64,000 nt of DNA from Acanthococcus lagerstroemiae (taxonomy: Eukaryota > Arthropoda > Insecta > Hemiptera > Eriococcidae), in assembly GCA_031841125.1 (NCBI GenBank), contig CM063113.1:55917211-55981210 (forward strand), written 5' to 3'. Below the pieces are notes generated by a model. It searched no databases. It had not been told where the DNA came from and saw only the letters and a program-made list of their open reading frames with translations. A program made the position numbers and the translations under genes. Below are positions 33,471 to 46,456 of the stretch, piece after piece. Each line of letters starts with the position of its first letter. The first letter of the stretch is position 1.

Positions 33471-36400
33471 ACGATTTTTGATGGCAACTTTATTCGACTC
33501 CTATTTATTTTGACCATTTGCTCATCTTTATACATGCAGGTTCGTATAAAAATCTATAGCCGAAGACATTATTTCTTCTCTGGCGTGGCTTTTCTCGTTT
33601 TTGCTACTTTCTTGTTGGTGTTATCAAATTTTGCCCTGTGTTTAAATTGACCAAGGACTCTAAAGGGTATTGCACATTAACCCTCCCCCCACCCCTCATC
33701 AAATAGGTGGACATCTTTTTGATACCTTTTATAATTAGTTTATTTTCGATCTTGCCTATAAGTTCTCTCTCTCTCTCTCCCCACTCTCTTTTTTTACGTT
33801 TTGCTACCGCAGAAAGTTTGTCACCTGGTTCAATTTAGAATGGAAGGGAAATACGCAGATGGAACGTTGCTCATCTGAAGAAAATAAAAATAAAGCAAAA
33901 TAAAGCAGATATGACATTCGGGTCGAATAACACAGGCCGAGAGATCCGACCAGAAACATGAAATTTTTGTGACCAACAGTGACAGTAGAAAACGGTGACT
34001 TGCAGGGAACTGGGAAATTTGACACAAGTTACTTTCTCGTACACAGTTCAGGGATCTAGAAGTAGACGTGTTTGTCGATTTGGTGCTCATAATTCATACG
34101 TTAAAAGCAGCTCAGGATGATAAATTGGCAGTCTTTTGTAAAGAGTGTGAGTGAGAAATTTTAGCACTGCAGCAGAAAGGCTAGCTAAACACAAAGCAGC
34201 TCATGTACTGCTGGCTGATTAACAGCATTTTGACACCATTTCTGCATATTGGTCGGGAAGGGAGTAGGTTCCCCCTAGACGCGTTCGTTTGTTAGAAAAA
34301 TGGATCTTAATCGATAGACATTGGAAAATCGATGGCATCCGTTGGTAGGATGGAGAAAAGACGTTTCTCGTTTCCTGGGTGCTCTAATGTTCAGGGGTCA
34401 ACTCCCAAATTATAAAAGCGCGAAGAGCTCATTTACAGCTGCTTTTTCTTTCTTCTACTAATTGGTTACAACATTTTCCTGCAAGCTCGTAAGCAGCGTA
34501 GATCTTGAGACAAGATTAAGGGCAAAATTTTCCCTACACATGTTGCTCTTACATTTAAGATCCTGTAAGTAAATTTAATGATCAGAATTATAGTACCAGA
34601 GGATGGAGAGGTAATTCTGATATTAACATTCATCAACTTGGTAAAAATAAAATAATGAAAACTATATCCAGAGAGGGCAAAAATGTCCTTAGGGGTGCTC
34701 TCTCTTGATAGCGAACCTGTTTTCCTGTTAATAAAGTCGACATCTTGTCGTTGAAAAAATCTGAATACACTCCTCTTTCCCCAACCACGTCATCTTGGTA
34801 CATCTTTTGTACTGACTTAGCCAAGTGTGGAGCAGAGAGGAATCTTTCGCTAAATTAATACCATTCGGAATAGGCAGCCAAACCTGCCAAGTGATTGTAA
34901 CCTTACAGACCAGGATAACAGTTTGAATCAGGATTGAAGGATACGTCTCGTATCAATGAGAAACACTGGCGTAATAAAGGGGAAAGTAGGGAAATGTCGT
35001 CGCTTCAACTTTAATAGAAGCTGTTAACAATCTGAAGCAATTCGATAAGTTAAGACCTTATTACCCTTAGGAATTAAGACATAAATTCATATAGTCTCAG
35101 GAGGCAATATTCTTGCTCCATTATCGTCCAAAATTGTTCATTCAAAAATTAACGATTCATCGAAAATGACTGATAATTATTTGCATTTATGTAAAATTCT
35201 TGTTTACTTCATTATTTTTAATTATTCTAATATTTTAGGTTACACAACCATTTTTACCGATTAGTCGAAAATAATCGATCAAACAAGAATAATTAGTTAA
35301 ATAATTTTTTTAATTTCAGCCGCCGAGCTGCCAGATTGTTAACAGCATAATCAAGGCACGTTGAAGAGTTTTACTAAATATTTCCAGTTGGATAAATTAT
35401 GACCACCTTTCCGTCTACAGAAAATTTGCTGTGGTAAGACCCTATCTCGTAGTTGAGTCAGGGTTACGGTATTTTGATAGATTTTCCGGAGGTAATACCG
35501 AGAAAATAAGCTAAAACTTTTCCTTAGTGCGAATTTTTTTTGGTTTGAAACTTTCTTCGATAAGACGCATAATTTTTCAATTATAATTAAAAAACTGATT
35601 CATCTCTGTTCATAACTGCTAACGACGGACACAAAAAATGAAAGGTACGGAGTTCTGAAAGTTACTCGCGCAGGGACGTGTAGGAGAGACTTTCCAGCAG
35701 GAGAATATTTTCAACTTTTTCAACGACATTATTAGAAAAATTCGGTTGACAAGTAAAAGAATGGTCTTTGTTTTTCAAAAATGTTGCCATCTGTGATTGA
35801 TTTTGCTAATTAATTAAGACTAATATTGTTCTACAGACCTTCAAGAGATGTTTGAGGATAACAGTCATGGCGAGAGGAGGCAATTAGAAAGAAAATTAAT
35901 GGTGATTAAAAACCAAAATCAAATTTGATATTATGTTCTAGGTGATGTGGCGGTACATGGGGCTGTGTACAAATTTGGGAAACAGAGATAGATGTAACTC
36001 ATGATCATGATCACATTTTTTTTACCAAAAGGCTCTCAAGTTTCCTCGATAATGTATAAAGTAGAGAAACGCATTCACTTGAAGTCGCAGATAATATGAA
36101 CTTCTTTGGTGCGCTCATGGTATTCATAGAGTCCCACAGTAATCCTTGCGGAGTTTGAGCCGACAAATACAGCTCTATTCCACGCATAGAGTGAAAGCTA
36201 CCAGAACTTAATGATATTCTCCAAATTATTTTCAGAGTGGTACCGAGGAAGAAGATACTCCCCAGCCCTTTCAGTCGGTTACGAGGGGCTAGAGCTGGTT
36301 AGTATGAGAATCACTACGGCTGTACACCAAAAGGAGATCGAAGTAAAAAATTTGTTTCCAAACTAATGTCTCTCGAATGTTTATAATATTTCTTTAGTTG

Positions 36401-38084
36401 CATTATTGCAACCACACACCATTGGGAAAAATCGTGAGTTACAGCACTCCTGTCAACGAAAATTATTCGTAATTTTTCTTATGATAAAAGTTGGGGGGGA
36501 GGGAAATAGTCGTGCTTTTGTACGAACTAATCATTGTGGTTTACATTTAGGAGAGTATCTACAAAGTGTAAGAACGTTAACTTCGGATACTTTCCAATTC
36601 TGAAATGGTCGTAAAAAAGTATACGACAGTGTTTGGGGGATATGAGAACGCTATTTCTTATACATCCAAACGTTTCTACGCGTCGAGGGAACCACCTGTG
36701 TGATCTGTTTGCAAGGGCTGAGGGACCACTAGAATATTCTGAGGCAATGGTTTCTAAACTTTGATCGCAGATGTCAGTTTTTTTACACGTGTAGTATCCT
36801 ACTTTTGTAGAAAATTATAACTGGTAAAACAAGAAAACGGTACGAAATTTGTTAATTTATTTTTCAGCTTTTTACGCAGATGGTCGTCTCTTTGTTCTGA
36901 AGATAAACGTTGAGTTTCTATCATTTATCCTTGATATCAGCTCCTAATTTACATTCCTGGTCATTTTTGGAAGTACTAGAGTGAAGGGTTTGAGTATAAT
37001 GTAGAAAAAATTAATAATGTGTTGCAAAATGGACATTAGGTAGTTCCTAACGAAACCCAAACCTGCTAAATAACATTGGTTTTCAAAGAGTTTGTGAAGA
37101 CTAAAATAAAGAATTAATGATTTTTGTTTTTTACAAAAGTAAGTCGAAGGAAAACGTTTTCCACGCTGCGATACCATTACCTATAATTGAACAGAAATGC
37201 TCGTTATATTTAAGCCGATTGGGGTAAAGTTTACACTCTTGGAGATCCCTGCAGTGGGAAATGTAAAAGCTTTTAATACTAAGATCGACAAAATGAACCC
37301 TTTCGACAGAGACGTACATTTACGTGCTAATCTTGACTACTCGTAGGAAAATTTTATATTATATTGGGAATAAATTTTGCACGCTTTAAGAATAGAAAAA
37401 TAGCTCCGTCCATCGAACAATTCCTAAAAACGTTACTCGGTCATTTTCGTCTTCCTCGATAAGTAACATTTTGTTCTAAAGGCGAAAATCTCCGCTTAAA
37501 AAAATCCTTTTAGTAGAAATCAGCTTACAACACTCTTTAAGGTTCTACAAAATAAAATCATTATAAAAAAATTTATTTCTCCCCTCACCCAACTCACTAA
37601 AAAAATAGATTTAGAAAGTATCACTAATTCTTTTTAATAGAAATTTATCGAGCAAATTATCGAGACAAGGGTGTATTAGGCTCTGATTTTCATCAAATTT
37701 TGCACCCAACCCTTTTTGCGATCACAAATTGCACAAAATTATCAGAATTTATGCTTCAAAATTTGATAGCGTGATAAAGAGGAAAAAGAAATTTAATCTT
37801 CCTGATGACTTTGCACTCGCCTGACACCAGCTTTTCAACGATATGCATGAAAGTAATTCAAAATTCTAAAATTGTAATTCTTATTGTGTCTTTATGAAAT
37901 TTAGATTTCAAAGCCCAGAATCCGACCAGAGAACTAACGTCTAATGTGACAATTAAATTATTAATGATCTACAAAGTCTTCATTCGATACATACTTTAGT
38001 CCCCGAAATCAAACCTTCAAAAATTATTTGTAACACCGCACCAAATCAATTCAATAAAGAAAATCGAACGAGGAACGAAAATAA
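33471..38084. other. long unrecognised stretch
   Basis: No gene, RNA or element supported. A (TC)n microsatellite lies at 33763-33779. Short frames are unrecognised, including 33804-34090 and 34633-34824 on the minus strand and 36406-36603 on the plus strand. Confidence 0.4.
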
Positions 38085-38205
38085 GTGGGCATGAGGGGCA
38101 GCTTGCCTCCTCAAACCTCCGCTGGAGTTGGAGAATTTTAGCAGATGGATCAAAAGTTGTGAAAATCAAACAAGTCAAAAGGTTTTTTTTTTTTAACGAA
38201 TACAA
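38085..38205 (-). repeat. G-rich repeat family, copy 4 (worn)
   Basis: GGGCATGAGGGGCAGCTTGC, GGAGTTGGAGAATTTTAGC and CAAACAAGTCAAAAGG followed by a T-run match copies 1 and 3 in the inverse orientation. It is shorter and more diverged than the others. Confidence 0.45.
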
Positions 38206-39040
38206 ATAAAATTCGATACTCGAGAATTTTAACTTGAGTCCGCTAGGAATTTAACAATTATTGCCCGTCCAGAAAAACTCTTCGCTACGTCGTGGTCATT
38301 TCATACTTTGTTCGATTTTTCTTTGTCGAGTTGATTTTGTACTGGGTTACAAACATAAAAGTTTGATTTTTGGGACTAGAAAAGAAACCACATCAAATAT
38401 CTAAAGCAATATTCTAAATTGGTGACCATCAATATTTTGGTGTCAGTAATTTGTTCGGTTTTCTAAGCAAACTCATTTTTTTCTATTTACAGGGTGAAAT
38501 TTTGATTTTGGAGCAAAAACTGAAACTGAACCAAAAATCTAATAGATAAGGGAAATCAGAGACCCAAAAGATGACTTCGTTCGGTTTCTTGAGCCAAGTT
38601 AAATTATTAGATTCAGGAGTCCAGATCGAGGCTGAATGAAGAAACCGACGAATTATTCGAAATTAGGAACCCATAAGACTTCTACTTCCCTATTGTTCTG
38701 AGTCAAGTCAATTTTTCTAGTTTGAAGCATTCAGTTCGGGTTTTGAAGCACAGTGCGGGGTCAGTTCCACAACCTGATGAAATTTTTGAAATTCGTGTCT
38801 TGGAGACTCGTAATTCGATAATTCGCTCAACGGTTCTCTTCCTAAAAATGGTAAAAGGCAAAATATCACAATTTCGGAACAAAGTTAGCATTCCTCAGTT
38901 TTTCCATCAGATTTATAGACCTTGGGGAAAAAACTGCCCAAACGGGAGAAATGTCTCCCTAACATTGTTACTAAATATGTAATACAAAACAATCCATGAA
39001 GTGACGTGTCATTTCTTCTGGCATGTTTTTGAGGATCTCC
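38206..39040. other. unrecognised DNA
   Basis: Short overlapping frames (38703-38982) without domains. The sequence immediately before the LINE tail at 39055 shows no RT motif. Confidence 0.4.
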
Positions 39041-39054
39041 CAAAAGTATTTCTG

Positions 39055-39422
39055 TTTTGGAGATTGTCAATTTCTCACGCCGCGAGGAAGTTATCATCAC
39101 CCGCCTAAGGATCGGACATATACGCCTCACACATACGCATCTTCTCACTAACATCCCCTCAACCGCCCACACCGTGAAGATGAAGACCCTCTCACTATGG
39201 ACCACCTCTTCTACCCGCCTTCGTAACTCTCACCACGTCCCCCATAGTCGAATTTTTGTCCTCTCCAACTCCCGCGAGCACATAAGCAACACCCTCACCT
39301 ACATTTCTGCTGCTGGATACCTCTGCAACATATAGACAACAACATTTCCCTAGCCCATAGCCCGAGAGTATAGCTCCGTGGCTCAATAATAACAAGATAG
39401 GTAAATAAATAAAAAAAAAAAA
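39055..39422 (+). pseudogene. Jockey/I-like LINE, 3' terminal fragment
   Basis: The frame from 39057 reads REEVIITRLRIGHIRLTHTH, the conserved 'RLRIGHTRLTHxHLL' segment found after the RT/RNase H part of many insect non-LTR elements. After a frame change near 39165, the second frame gives EDPLTMDHLF, the usual 'LTxxHxL' that follows. The zinc-knuckle cysteines between them are lost. The 3' end has TAAATAAATAAA and an A-run at 39400-39422, a normal LINE tail, so this is a heavily 5'-truncated insertion. Confidence 0.8.
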
Positions 39423-39744
39423 CCACAATGACTCAAATGAAAGGAAAGGCGAGACTAAATCTGGTCAGTACTAGAAAAAGTAGGTCACTCAGGTGCTGTA
39501 CAAATTTTGAATACTTATTTCTGTCAAGTCACTGGCTCTGCAGTTAGGGAAGAAAGTGGTTAGCTCTTATTTTTCCAAAACCAATTTGGTATTGATAACT
39601 AATTTTACATTCTATTTATTTATTTTGAAGAACTCTTTTCTACAGCCCACTATTATTTTTTTCCGAAAATGGTTCCTAACAATCTCACGGTCTGTAAAAA
39701 TATTATGAGCATTTTATCCCAGAAATATTGTCTCATAGATAGTC

Positions 39745-40212
39745 CGCATTTATGACTAGAAAGAACCGTTTTCTTTCTTCCAAAATGTGTAAAATTCCAT
39801 CTCTTATAAAGTAGAATCACCTCACCTCACGCTATTTTCCGATTTTTTAAAATGCACTTTTTCAACAATGATGGAAGCAAAATGCTTTTGTAAATGCCAT
39901 GGTGAAAATTAAACAATTTGCGGCACGGGTTAGTGTTACTTAAAATTCCTCAAAATCTGGCGATAGACTTATCTCGTGGTAGAGAATAAATTTAGGGGTT
40001 AGTCTACCCAATTTTTCGAAGTATGGAGTATAACGTGCACCCCTACCGGTCATGAATTAATAACCACAATTTATGGAGCGTTCGATATTATTTTCAATAA
40101 TTACCTTTTATTGATGAACTCCTGTTCTAAGACAGACGGATCGAGTGTACTCTCTTCTCTCCCCCGCCAGCAACAGATTTAGGAGAAAACAACTAGAAAA
40201 ATGTTATGATGA
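39745..40212 (+). repeat. left arm of a large inverted repeat
   Basis: Matches 42503-42893 in inverse. Shared blocks include TTTCTTTCTTCCAAAAT, CAATGATGGAAGC, GGGGTTAGTCTACCCAA, GGAGCGTTCGATATTATTTTCAATAATTA (shown in full only in part here) and CGAGTGTACTCTCTT. This arm has about 65 extra bases near 39910-39975. Borders are approximate. Confidence 0.8.
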
Positions 40213-41465
40213 GTCTCAAAGAATCCTGAACAAGTCTGGTAAAGTCTTCAAGAGAAGAATCTTATAGGAAGACAAAAATTTGTCTGCAACACTCTCGAGT
40301 ACATCTAGAAAAGTTTCAAAGATTGTAAATGAAGTTTCGGCGAAACTTGAAAGTAAGTACCTAGTTAACAGAAGAGTAAATTTTTCAGAGCCGGAGCAAA
40401 AACCACTTGTTTGATAAAGCAAGAGCCGAAGCCATCAAGACAATATATCGTGCCAAGATATATTTGCGCTAAATTTAGTAAAAGACTGACGTTAAGTGAG
40501 TCTTAGAAAACTGCAGTGGCCCCTACCTTGTTGTCCGATATTTCTAGGTAAAAGGTGAAAAAATCTTTAGAAGCTATATTTTACTTAAAGCTTTAAGGAT
40601 ACACTGTTTCTCCCAGTCGTGGTTCACTGTCCCTCTGAATTTGGTGGCGAGTCCTTCTCCCTAAATCTAGCCCCAGAATGATAATAGTAGAATCGTAACA
40701 AACCTGGAAAATTATCGATTGATGATCATTCAGTCCAATGGATAGTGAACTCACACTTGTGAGTCTGACTCGATATGAGCCTCGCAAAGAGACTATTTTC
40801 AGTTAAAATCGAGTTGGTCCTTTTTCACCAGACACTTGTTACCACAGCATACACTACACTCAGATCAGGCAAAACGCACACCTCGGAGCTAATTCTCGAC
40901 CAAAATCAAATGAACGAAATTTTTCGAAACACTATCAAAAATATCGACGATTTCCAGCGAATTTAAAACGTTAACGTTCGCCCAGGCATTTTCAATTCTC
41001 AACTGCGGCAGCACGTCCGAATTTTCACGCTCGACTGGCAAAAAGGTAGAGGTGTTCAAACACGAAATGAATATAGAAAGATTTCATAAATATGAATTAT
41101 CCTTATTCCAAAAACTCGCTTTTTTAATTCTGCCCTCACCTGGTGCGTATAATTCGCCAGCTCCGAACAGCAGAACCATCGTTCGGACGGATTTACATAT
41201 TTAAAAACTTTCTTCTCGCAGTGTTTATATCGTCTTACGTTCTTCGAAAAGTATTTTCCAGAAGCGAAAATTTTAATAAATTTTTCGATCGCGAACAACT
41301 CGATATTAAAAATTGCTGAAAACAGTCGCCGAAAACGTCAAAAAATACGAGAGTACGTCCGTTCGATAAAAACAAAGTTCGTGCGAAACGAGCGACTTTA
41401 ACGTAAATTTTTAAGGTGCGGTTAAAAAAAAAAGGACTGAAAAAAAAATACAAAAACACATACGT
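40213..41465. other. loop of the large inverted repeat, left part
   Basis: No gene supported. From about 40960 it becomes CpG-rich with overlapping 60- to 80-codon frames on the minus strand (41056-41477) lacking recognisable domains. Confidence 0.35.
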
Positions 41466-41481
41466 AAAAAAATTCACTTAC

Positions 41482-41797
41482 CTGGAAATTCTAACAGGTT
41501 TTGCGAAATTTCAATCACGAGAAGACACCCTCCGAGTGATTGTGAAAAGAACCGCGCGTTGAAAAACCTCGAAACAAAGTATTGCGCTTGCGAGAATTTC
41601 GAGCCCGTGTGGCACCCCAATTTAGGGGGCTGGGCTGGAACGACAAGCGCAAAGCCAATCCGTAGGACACCTGTTCGCATCTCAGCTTTACAACGCTGGC
41701 CAGGATAATCAATAGGCTTTTTGCCAATTTTCTCATTTCGCCTCCAATAACAACAACTTGCTAAATGCGGCTGAAAACAAATTTCTCTCCGTCCCAT
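41482..41797 (-). CDS. possible first coding exon, product unknown
   Basis: An ATG-started minus frame (41797 down) has A at -3 and G at +4, with an in-frame stop just upstream, so this ATG would be the true start. About 105 codons later the sequence reads TTTCCAG followed by GTAAGTGAA, a textbook 5' splice site. The open frame ends soon after inside the putative intron. Upstream (41800-41900) is a purine-rich, CpG-rich leader in the sense direction. No protein family is recognised in the translation (Arg-rich start, several Cys). A second frame over the same bases is also open for 73 codons, which weakens the case. Treat as a candidate only. Confidence 0.3.
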
Positions 41798-41799
41798 CT

Positions 41800-42502
41800 T
41801 TCATCTTTCCGGTCTTTGATATTTTCTTCGTCTTCACCGCCGTCTTCCGCTCGCTCGCCGCCTTTCTCCGTCCAACTGTCTTCCTTAAATTTTATTTTGA
41901 TTCCGGATTTATTTTGGACTTTCTTACGGCTGCATAATTAACGCTTCGCCGAACAGATAAATTATTCGTCGACGTAAATGAAATTCTTGAGATTGGAAAA
42001 GTTTTATCGTTGAAATTGGATTAATAGTACGAAATGGAATTTTTTATTTATTTAAAACCTGTCTCGCAAATTTTCGTGAAAAAATTATTATCAAATTTAC
42101 CGCGTTAGGAAATACGTAGTGCTTCATGACTTGCTGGCTGGAAATTGCCATTTATTGAATTGTGCTCCGGAGCGGGGGGCCGTAATAAGTAGTGCTACGT
42201 TTTATAGCGGCTATTTCGATGCTCGAGATCGTGTAATTAAAATTGAAGTCTCTGAGAAGCGAGTAGAAAAATTGGGTCGAATGGGGAACATCCGAGGATA
42301 TTTTTTTCTAGATGAACGAGACGGCGAACACCGAGATGGGAAATTAAAAACAAATCGAAATTAGAATCTGCCTTGCTCCGAATATTTATTGCGAGGTTAC
42401 CTGGGTACTTTCAGAAAACGAAGACCTTGAACCTTTCTGTAAGCTCTAGTTCATAATTAGAAAAGCTACGACAGCGTGAAATTATACCGTCATTTAAGTC
42501 AT
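41800..42502. other. CpG-rich loop of the inverted repeat, right part
   Basis: A plus frame of 81 codons (42119-42364, TTG/GTG-type start) is unrecognised. The composition resembles other CpG-rich islands of this window (25.0, 30.4, 56.0 and 63.3 kb). Confidence 0.35.
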
Positions 42503-42893
42503 GCACATCGTTTATGAATAACATTTCCTAGTTGTGTTCTTCTACATCTGTTACTGGCGTGGGAGACAAGAGAGTACACTCGATTCGTCTGTCTTAGAAG
42601 TGGAGTTCATCAGCATAAAATAATTATTGAAAATAATATCGAACGCTCCGTAAATTGGGGTTATTAATTCAGAACGGTAAAAGTGCACGTTATTTTCCAT
42701 ATCTCAAAAAGTTGGGTAGACTAACCCCTGACTTTGCAAATTTCATGATTTTTACAACCGCATTTACATAAGGATTTCGCTTCCATCATTGTGGAAAAAG
42801 TGCACCCTAAAGAATTGGAAGAGATGAAATTTTAGATATTTTGGAAGAAAGAAAACAGTTTTAGAATAAAAACTGGATTTTCGAGGAATTTTG
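42503..42893 (-). repeat. right arm of the large inverted repeat
   Basis: Inverse partner of 39745-40212, about 2.3 kb away. Similarity is continuous apart from the insertion in the left arm and small indels. No coding sense. Confidence 0.8.
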
Positions 42894-44240
42894 AGATTTC
42901 GAGGGTTGCAATAAATCAGTTATTGATAAATAAATATTTTCCATTTTTCGGCCCCTCTGTCCTACGAACAAATCACTCTAATCTTTCTGGACGTATTTCT
43001 TACGCTAATTCCAGACTTGTACTCGACGTTCATCTCACACGAATGTTTTTCTTTCAACTGCTATTCAAATTGAGAAATTCTACTGTTTTTCACTCATCAG
43101 ACACTTTTTGTACTCTTTATAATGTCTCATTCAGGAAACCAAAACATAACATACGTAAACAGTGACGGATTGAAGGGGGCCACAGTTGCCACTCCCTCTT
43201 TTCATCATCCACTTTCAAATTTACACTGATTAGGGAATATGAAGCGTTTTAAGAAAATTGAGAAAATGGCCAAATTTTTGGTGGTTATTCAGTTCTACAG
43301 AAGAGGATTTCCGAGAACTCCTCCTCCACCACGCTTCGAGGATCTGCCAATCTCATGTAAATGTGTAAAAGTTTTTTCGTTCAAATTTCAAACTTCATCT
43401 GCAGACTGGTGTCTAAAACTCATCCTGGCAGGTGTTGAAGTCGCCCATGAAGAGAAATTTCTATGGGACAAATTCAGCATTCAAGTTTCAAATTTTCAAT
43501 TTTGCAAACTGGTTACTAAAATTTTCCGGGTGCCACTCTTTAAACAACGAAGAGATGGGAAAGAATTTCACCCGTGCCACCCTTTTGTCACTATGTTTCA
43601 GAGAATATGTTTGGTCTGAAATTATGCATATGTAGTGTTACTTATTTTCGAGCCTTCGAATTCTGAAAAGTTCCAAATGGATTATTTTTTCTTCTGGTGA
43701 ACAGACACACCCAGGAGACATTTTTTTTTTTTTTTGGGGAAACAAATAACACTGAAAGGTAGCGCATCGGAGTTGAAGTATACCATAGGATTTTTCATGA
43801 GAAAACTTATAATTTTGCCTTGAGAAAATCATAAACGAAAACCAACCCAAAATTTGGTGTGTAAATGTTTCTCGACGTCATTGTCCTGTGTTTCCTTTTT
43901 TAATTTTTTCCGCTGCAGTTCACGCCAATAGGATAATAAAATCTGTTTACATGGTTCTCAGACACATTAAATCTATTTTTGAGGTTATTTTAGTCTATAC
44001 GGCACCACAGAGAGTTTCCTCAGGGGGGGATGGGGGGGGGGGAAATTGAAAATGCAGTCACTTCGAATATTTCAAAAATAGTGTTTTCTAAGTAAGTGAA
44101 TTCATGTTGTTTTTTTCAAGTCCCTCCCCCCTTCCCTCTCATTTATCTTAAAAAGTTGAAACGTACAATTGACCAATGCTACATATACTCGTATTCTGGT
44201 GTACAATGACTCAAGAATAGGATTTTCTTCCTGAGTCACT
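42894..44240. other. unrecognised DNA
   Basis: The 126-codon plus frame 43239-43619 (ATG start) is the longest here but has no recognisable domain, no splice signal I can defend and a second open frame across part of it. G-runs at 44025-44041 face C-runs at 44123-44133. Confidence 0.35.
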
Positions 44241-45450
44241 GAATTAATTTTTCACGTTTTTTTCTAAAATTGATACTAAGGGAATTGAAACGTGTACTGA
44301 TTATATAACATTAATTAATGCATGTTTCAACTCCTTGTTAAATTTTTGACCATGTATTTTCTGATTTTTGATTTCCTCCTTATCGAATTTCGTATTAACT
44401 TATCAACTCACTGTTTAACAGTTTTTAGATTCTTGGATTTTTCAATGTACAACTAAATCGGTTTCCCATTTTCGACTTTTTGATTTGTTATAGTTTCGAT
44501 ACATCGAGATGTGGAAATCGAATTCGTTAAAGTTAATTTTCCAATTTTCATTTTTCTTTTCCTACTTGTTCTGGATTTTGCAATTAACAAAGTTTGGATG
44601 GTTAGGTTCTCGATTCTTCAGTTTTAGCCTATCAATTATCGATTACTCATAAATTTATCAAGTTATCAGTTTCTATCAATTTTCCGATATTTGATTATGC
44701 CCTCATTGAATTCTTGCAAATCTATATTCCGATTTTCTGATATTTTTTCGTTTTTCATTCTACAGTTTTGAACTATCAAAAGATTGATTAATGACTTCCG
44801 ATCCTTCGGTTTTCTAATGTTCGACTCTCGATGTTGGATTTATTAATTCATAACCTATGCACTGAGCCCATTTTTCAATTTTCTGATTTCTCTGATCTCC
44901 GATCATTGATTTCAACGACGTAAATAGGGGAACATAGGATAAGTGTTTAGGAAGAAGGTAAAATTGTAGAGATTGTCAACAATGAACATTCCAAAACTGT
45001 TCTGTCTGCTAGTCAAGTCTGAACAAAATCTCACACCCGGTACCTTTTTTTTTACTTTGTTAATTTTCTTTTGCCCATCAAATCGAAATTGTAGCAAAAT
45101 TCTAGAGATCAACTAATATATTTTATCTACTCAGTTTTTAACCCTTTCCCTCAATAACTTCTTTTTTTCGATTTTGAATTTAAAATTTCTGAATTATCGA
45201 TTTTCCCATCATTCAAGTTTGAGTTAGATACCCATCAATTTTTGAATAACCAATTTTCAGATTATCAATTTTTCTATTGCTAACCTAGTCAGTTTTTTGG
45301 TTTTCTATTTTTCGGAGTTCGATTTTTGAATTTTCAAATTTCTTATTTTTCGGCAATAAAATTTTTCAGAGTCAAATTTCCGATTTACTTTTTTTCTTAG
45401 TTTTTTTACCTATTAAATCTTTGATAATTCGATTTTTAATTAACAATATT
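44241..45450. repeat. cryptically simple TTTTCGATTTTC-rich region
   Basis: Irregular repetition of short words such as TTTTCGATTT, CAATTTTCCGAT, TTTCTGATTTTT and ATTATCGATT without a fixed period. Looks like a very old slippage-derived sequence. Confidence 0.55.
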
Positions 45451-46214
45451 CCGAATATTAAATGGCTGAAGGCCAATTTGCACGTCTTTCTTCATTATTT
45501 TTCATCTCATTAAATTTTTAATTAGCAATCTTTTGCGTTCATATTTCATCTTATCCACTCGGTGGTGGAATTTCGGGAGAAAGGGGTTGGATCGAGAAAC
45601 TAACATCAGAATCGAATTCAGCGACCTTAAAACGCTATAAGTCGACTCCCATCTCGAGTTTCATTATCAGTCTTTCTACCCCCATTTTATTGTTCCCCCT
45701 GGGGCCATTTACACCCAATCATGGAATCAACTTTATTGCGATCCAGCTTGTGGGATTTATGGTACTAAATACAGCAAAGATCAAATTAGACGTTGGAGGG
45801 CATAACACCTAGAGCTAATCAGAAGAAAATGTCTCAAGACTCAATAAGACCTCTTCAAGAGCCTCTTCGGTTCGCGGAAAGGTAAAACGTGTTTCTAAAC
45901 AGAGGTGGAGATGAAGTGGCATGCTGGAGAAAGGTCTTCAGTACCAGAGTTTTAGTTTGAAATATGTGACCCATATGCTCGCTTCTCCTGAGAGGCAGGG
46001 AAGAAGGGAAGGCTTTTGAAAGTCTGAAGCTTCATCCCTTTACTCAGGCCTCTTACTGTGTCACAGTTTTTGATTTGTTCAGACATTGTAAAAAGTCGTT
46101 AAAACTCATTATCCTCGCGAAAATTCTGTTGAAACTCCTCCAAATAGTTCATGACAATTTGTTCGAATACAGTGAAAAGTCATGGACACTCATTAAGACT
46201 CGTTGGAACCCTGA
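45451..46214. other. unrecognised DNA
   Basis: Nothing recognised. A few AAGACTC-like words recur around 45830-46210 and again after the SINE, hinting at a diverged repeat. Confidence 0.35.
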
Positions 46215-46227
46215 CTTAAGGCCTCTT

Positions 46228-46443
46228 TTCTAATTTTACTCTCAACCCGAGCCCTGGAATCCACCCTTTCGAGCATTACCTCAGAGACGTCGGAGAGGCT
46301 GTTAGGGCTGTCTTAGCCCTCTTCTCTTCTGACCAAAAACCTGACCTAGGTCGAAATGTAGTGGGTTGCTACGTGGGCTTGAATCCGGGACCTCAGGATT
46401 CCAAGACCAGCGCGCTATCCAGTCGGCCAACCAGACCCCGTGT
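46228..46443 (-). mobile_element. tRNA-headed SINE, family S1, copy 3
   Basis: Complete copy flanked by direct CTTAAGGCCTCTT (46215-46227 and 46444-46456). Head at the right with TTGGCCGACTGGATAGCGCG and box B CGGATTCAAGCCC, worn by two changes. Tail AGTAAAATTAGAAA at the left. Confidence 0.9.
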
Positions 46444-46456
46444 CTTAAGGCCTCTT

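Noticed and set aside
33763..33779. (TC)n run as a polypyrimidine tract of an intron
   Set aside because: No AG acceptor with coding sequence after it. A plain microsatellite explains it.
43239..43619. 126-codon plus frame as a gene
   Set aside because: No domain, low-complexity Pro run, and a second open frame overlaps part of it.
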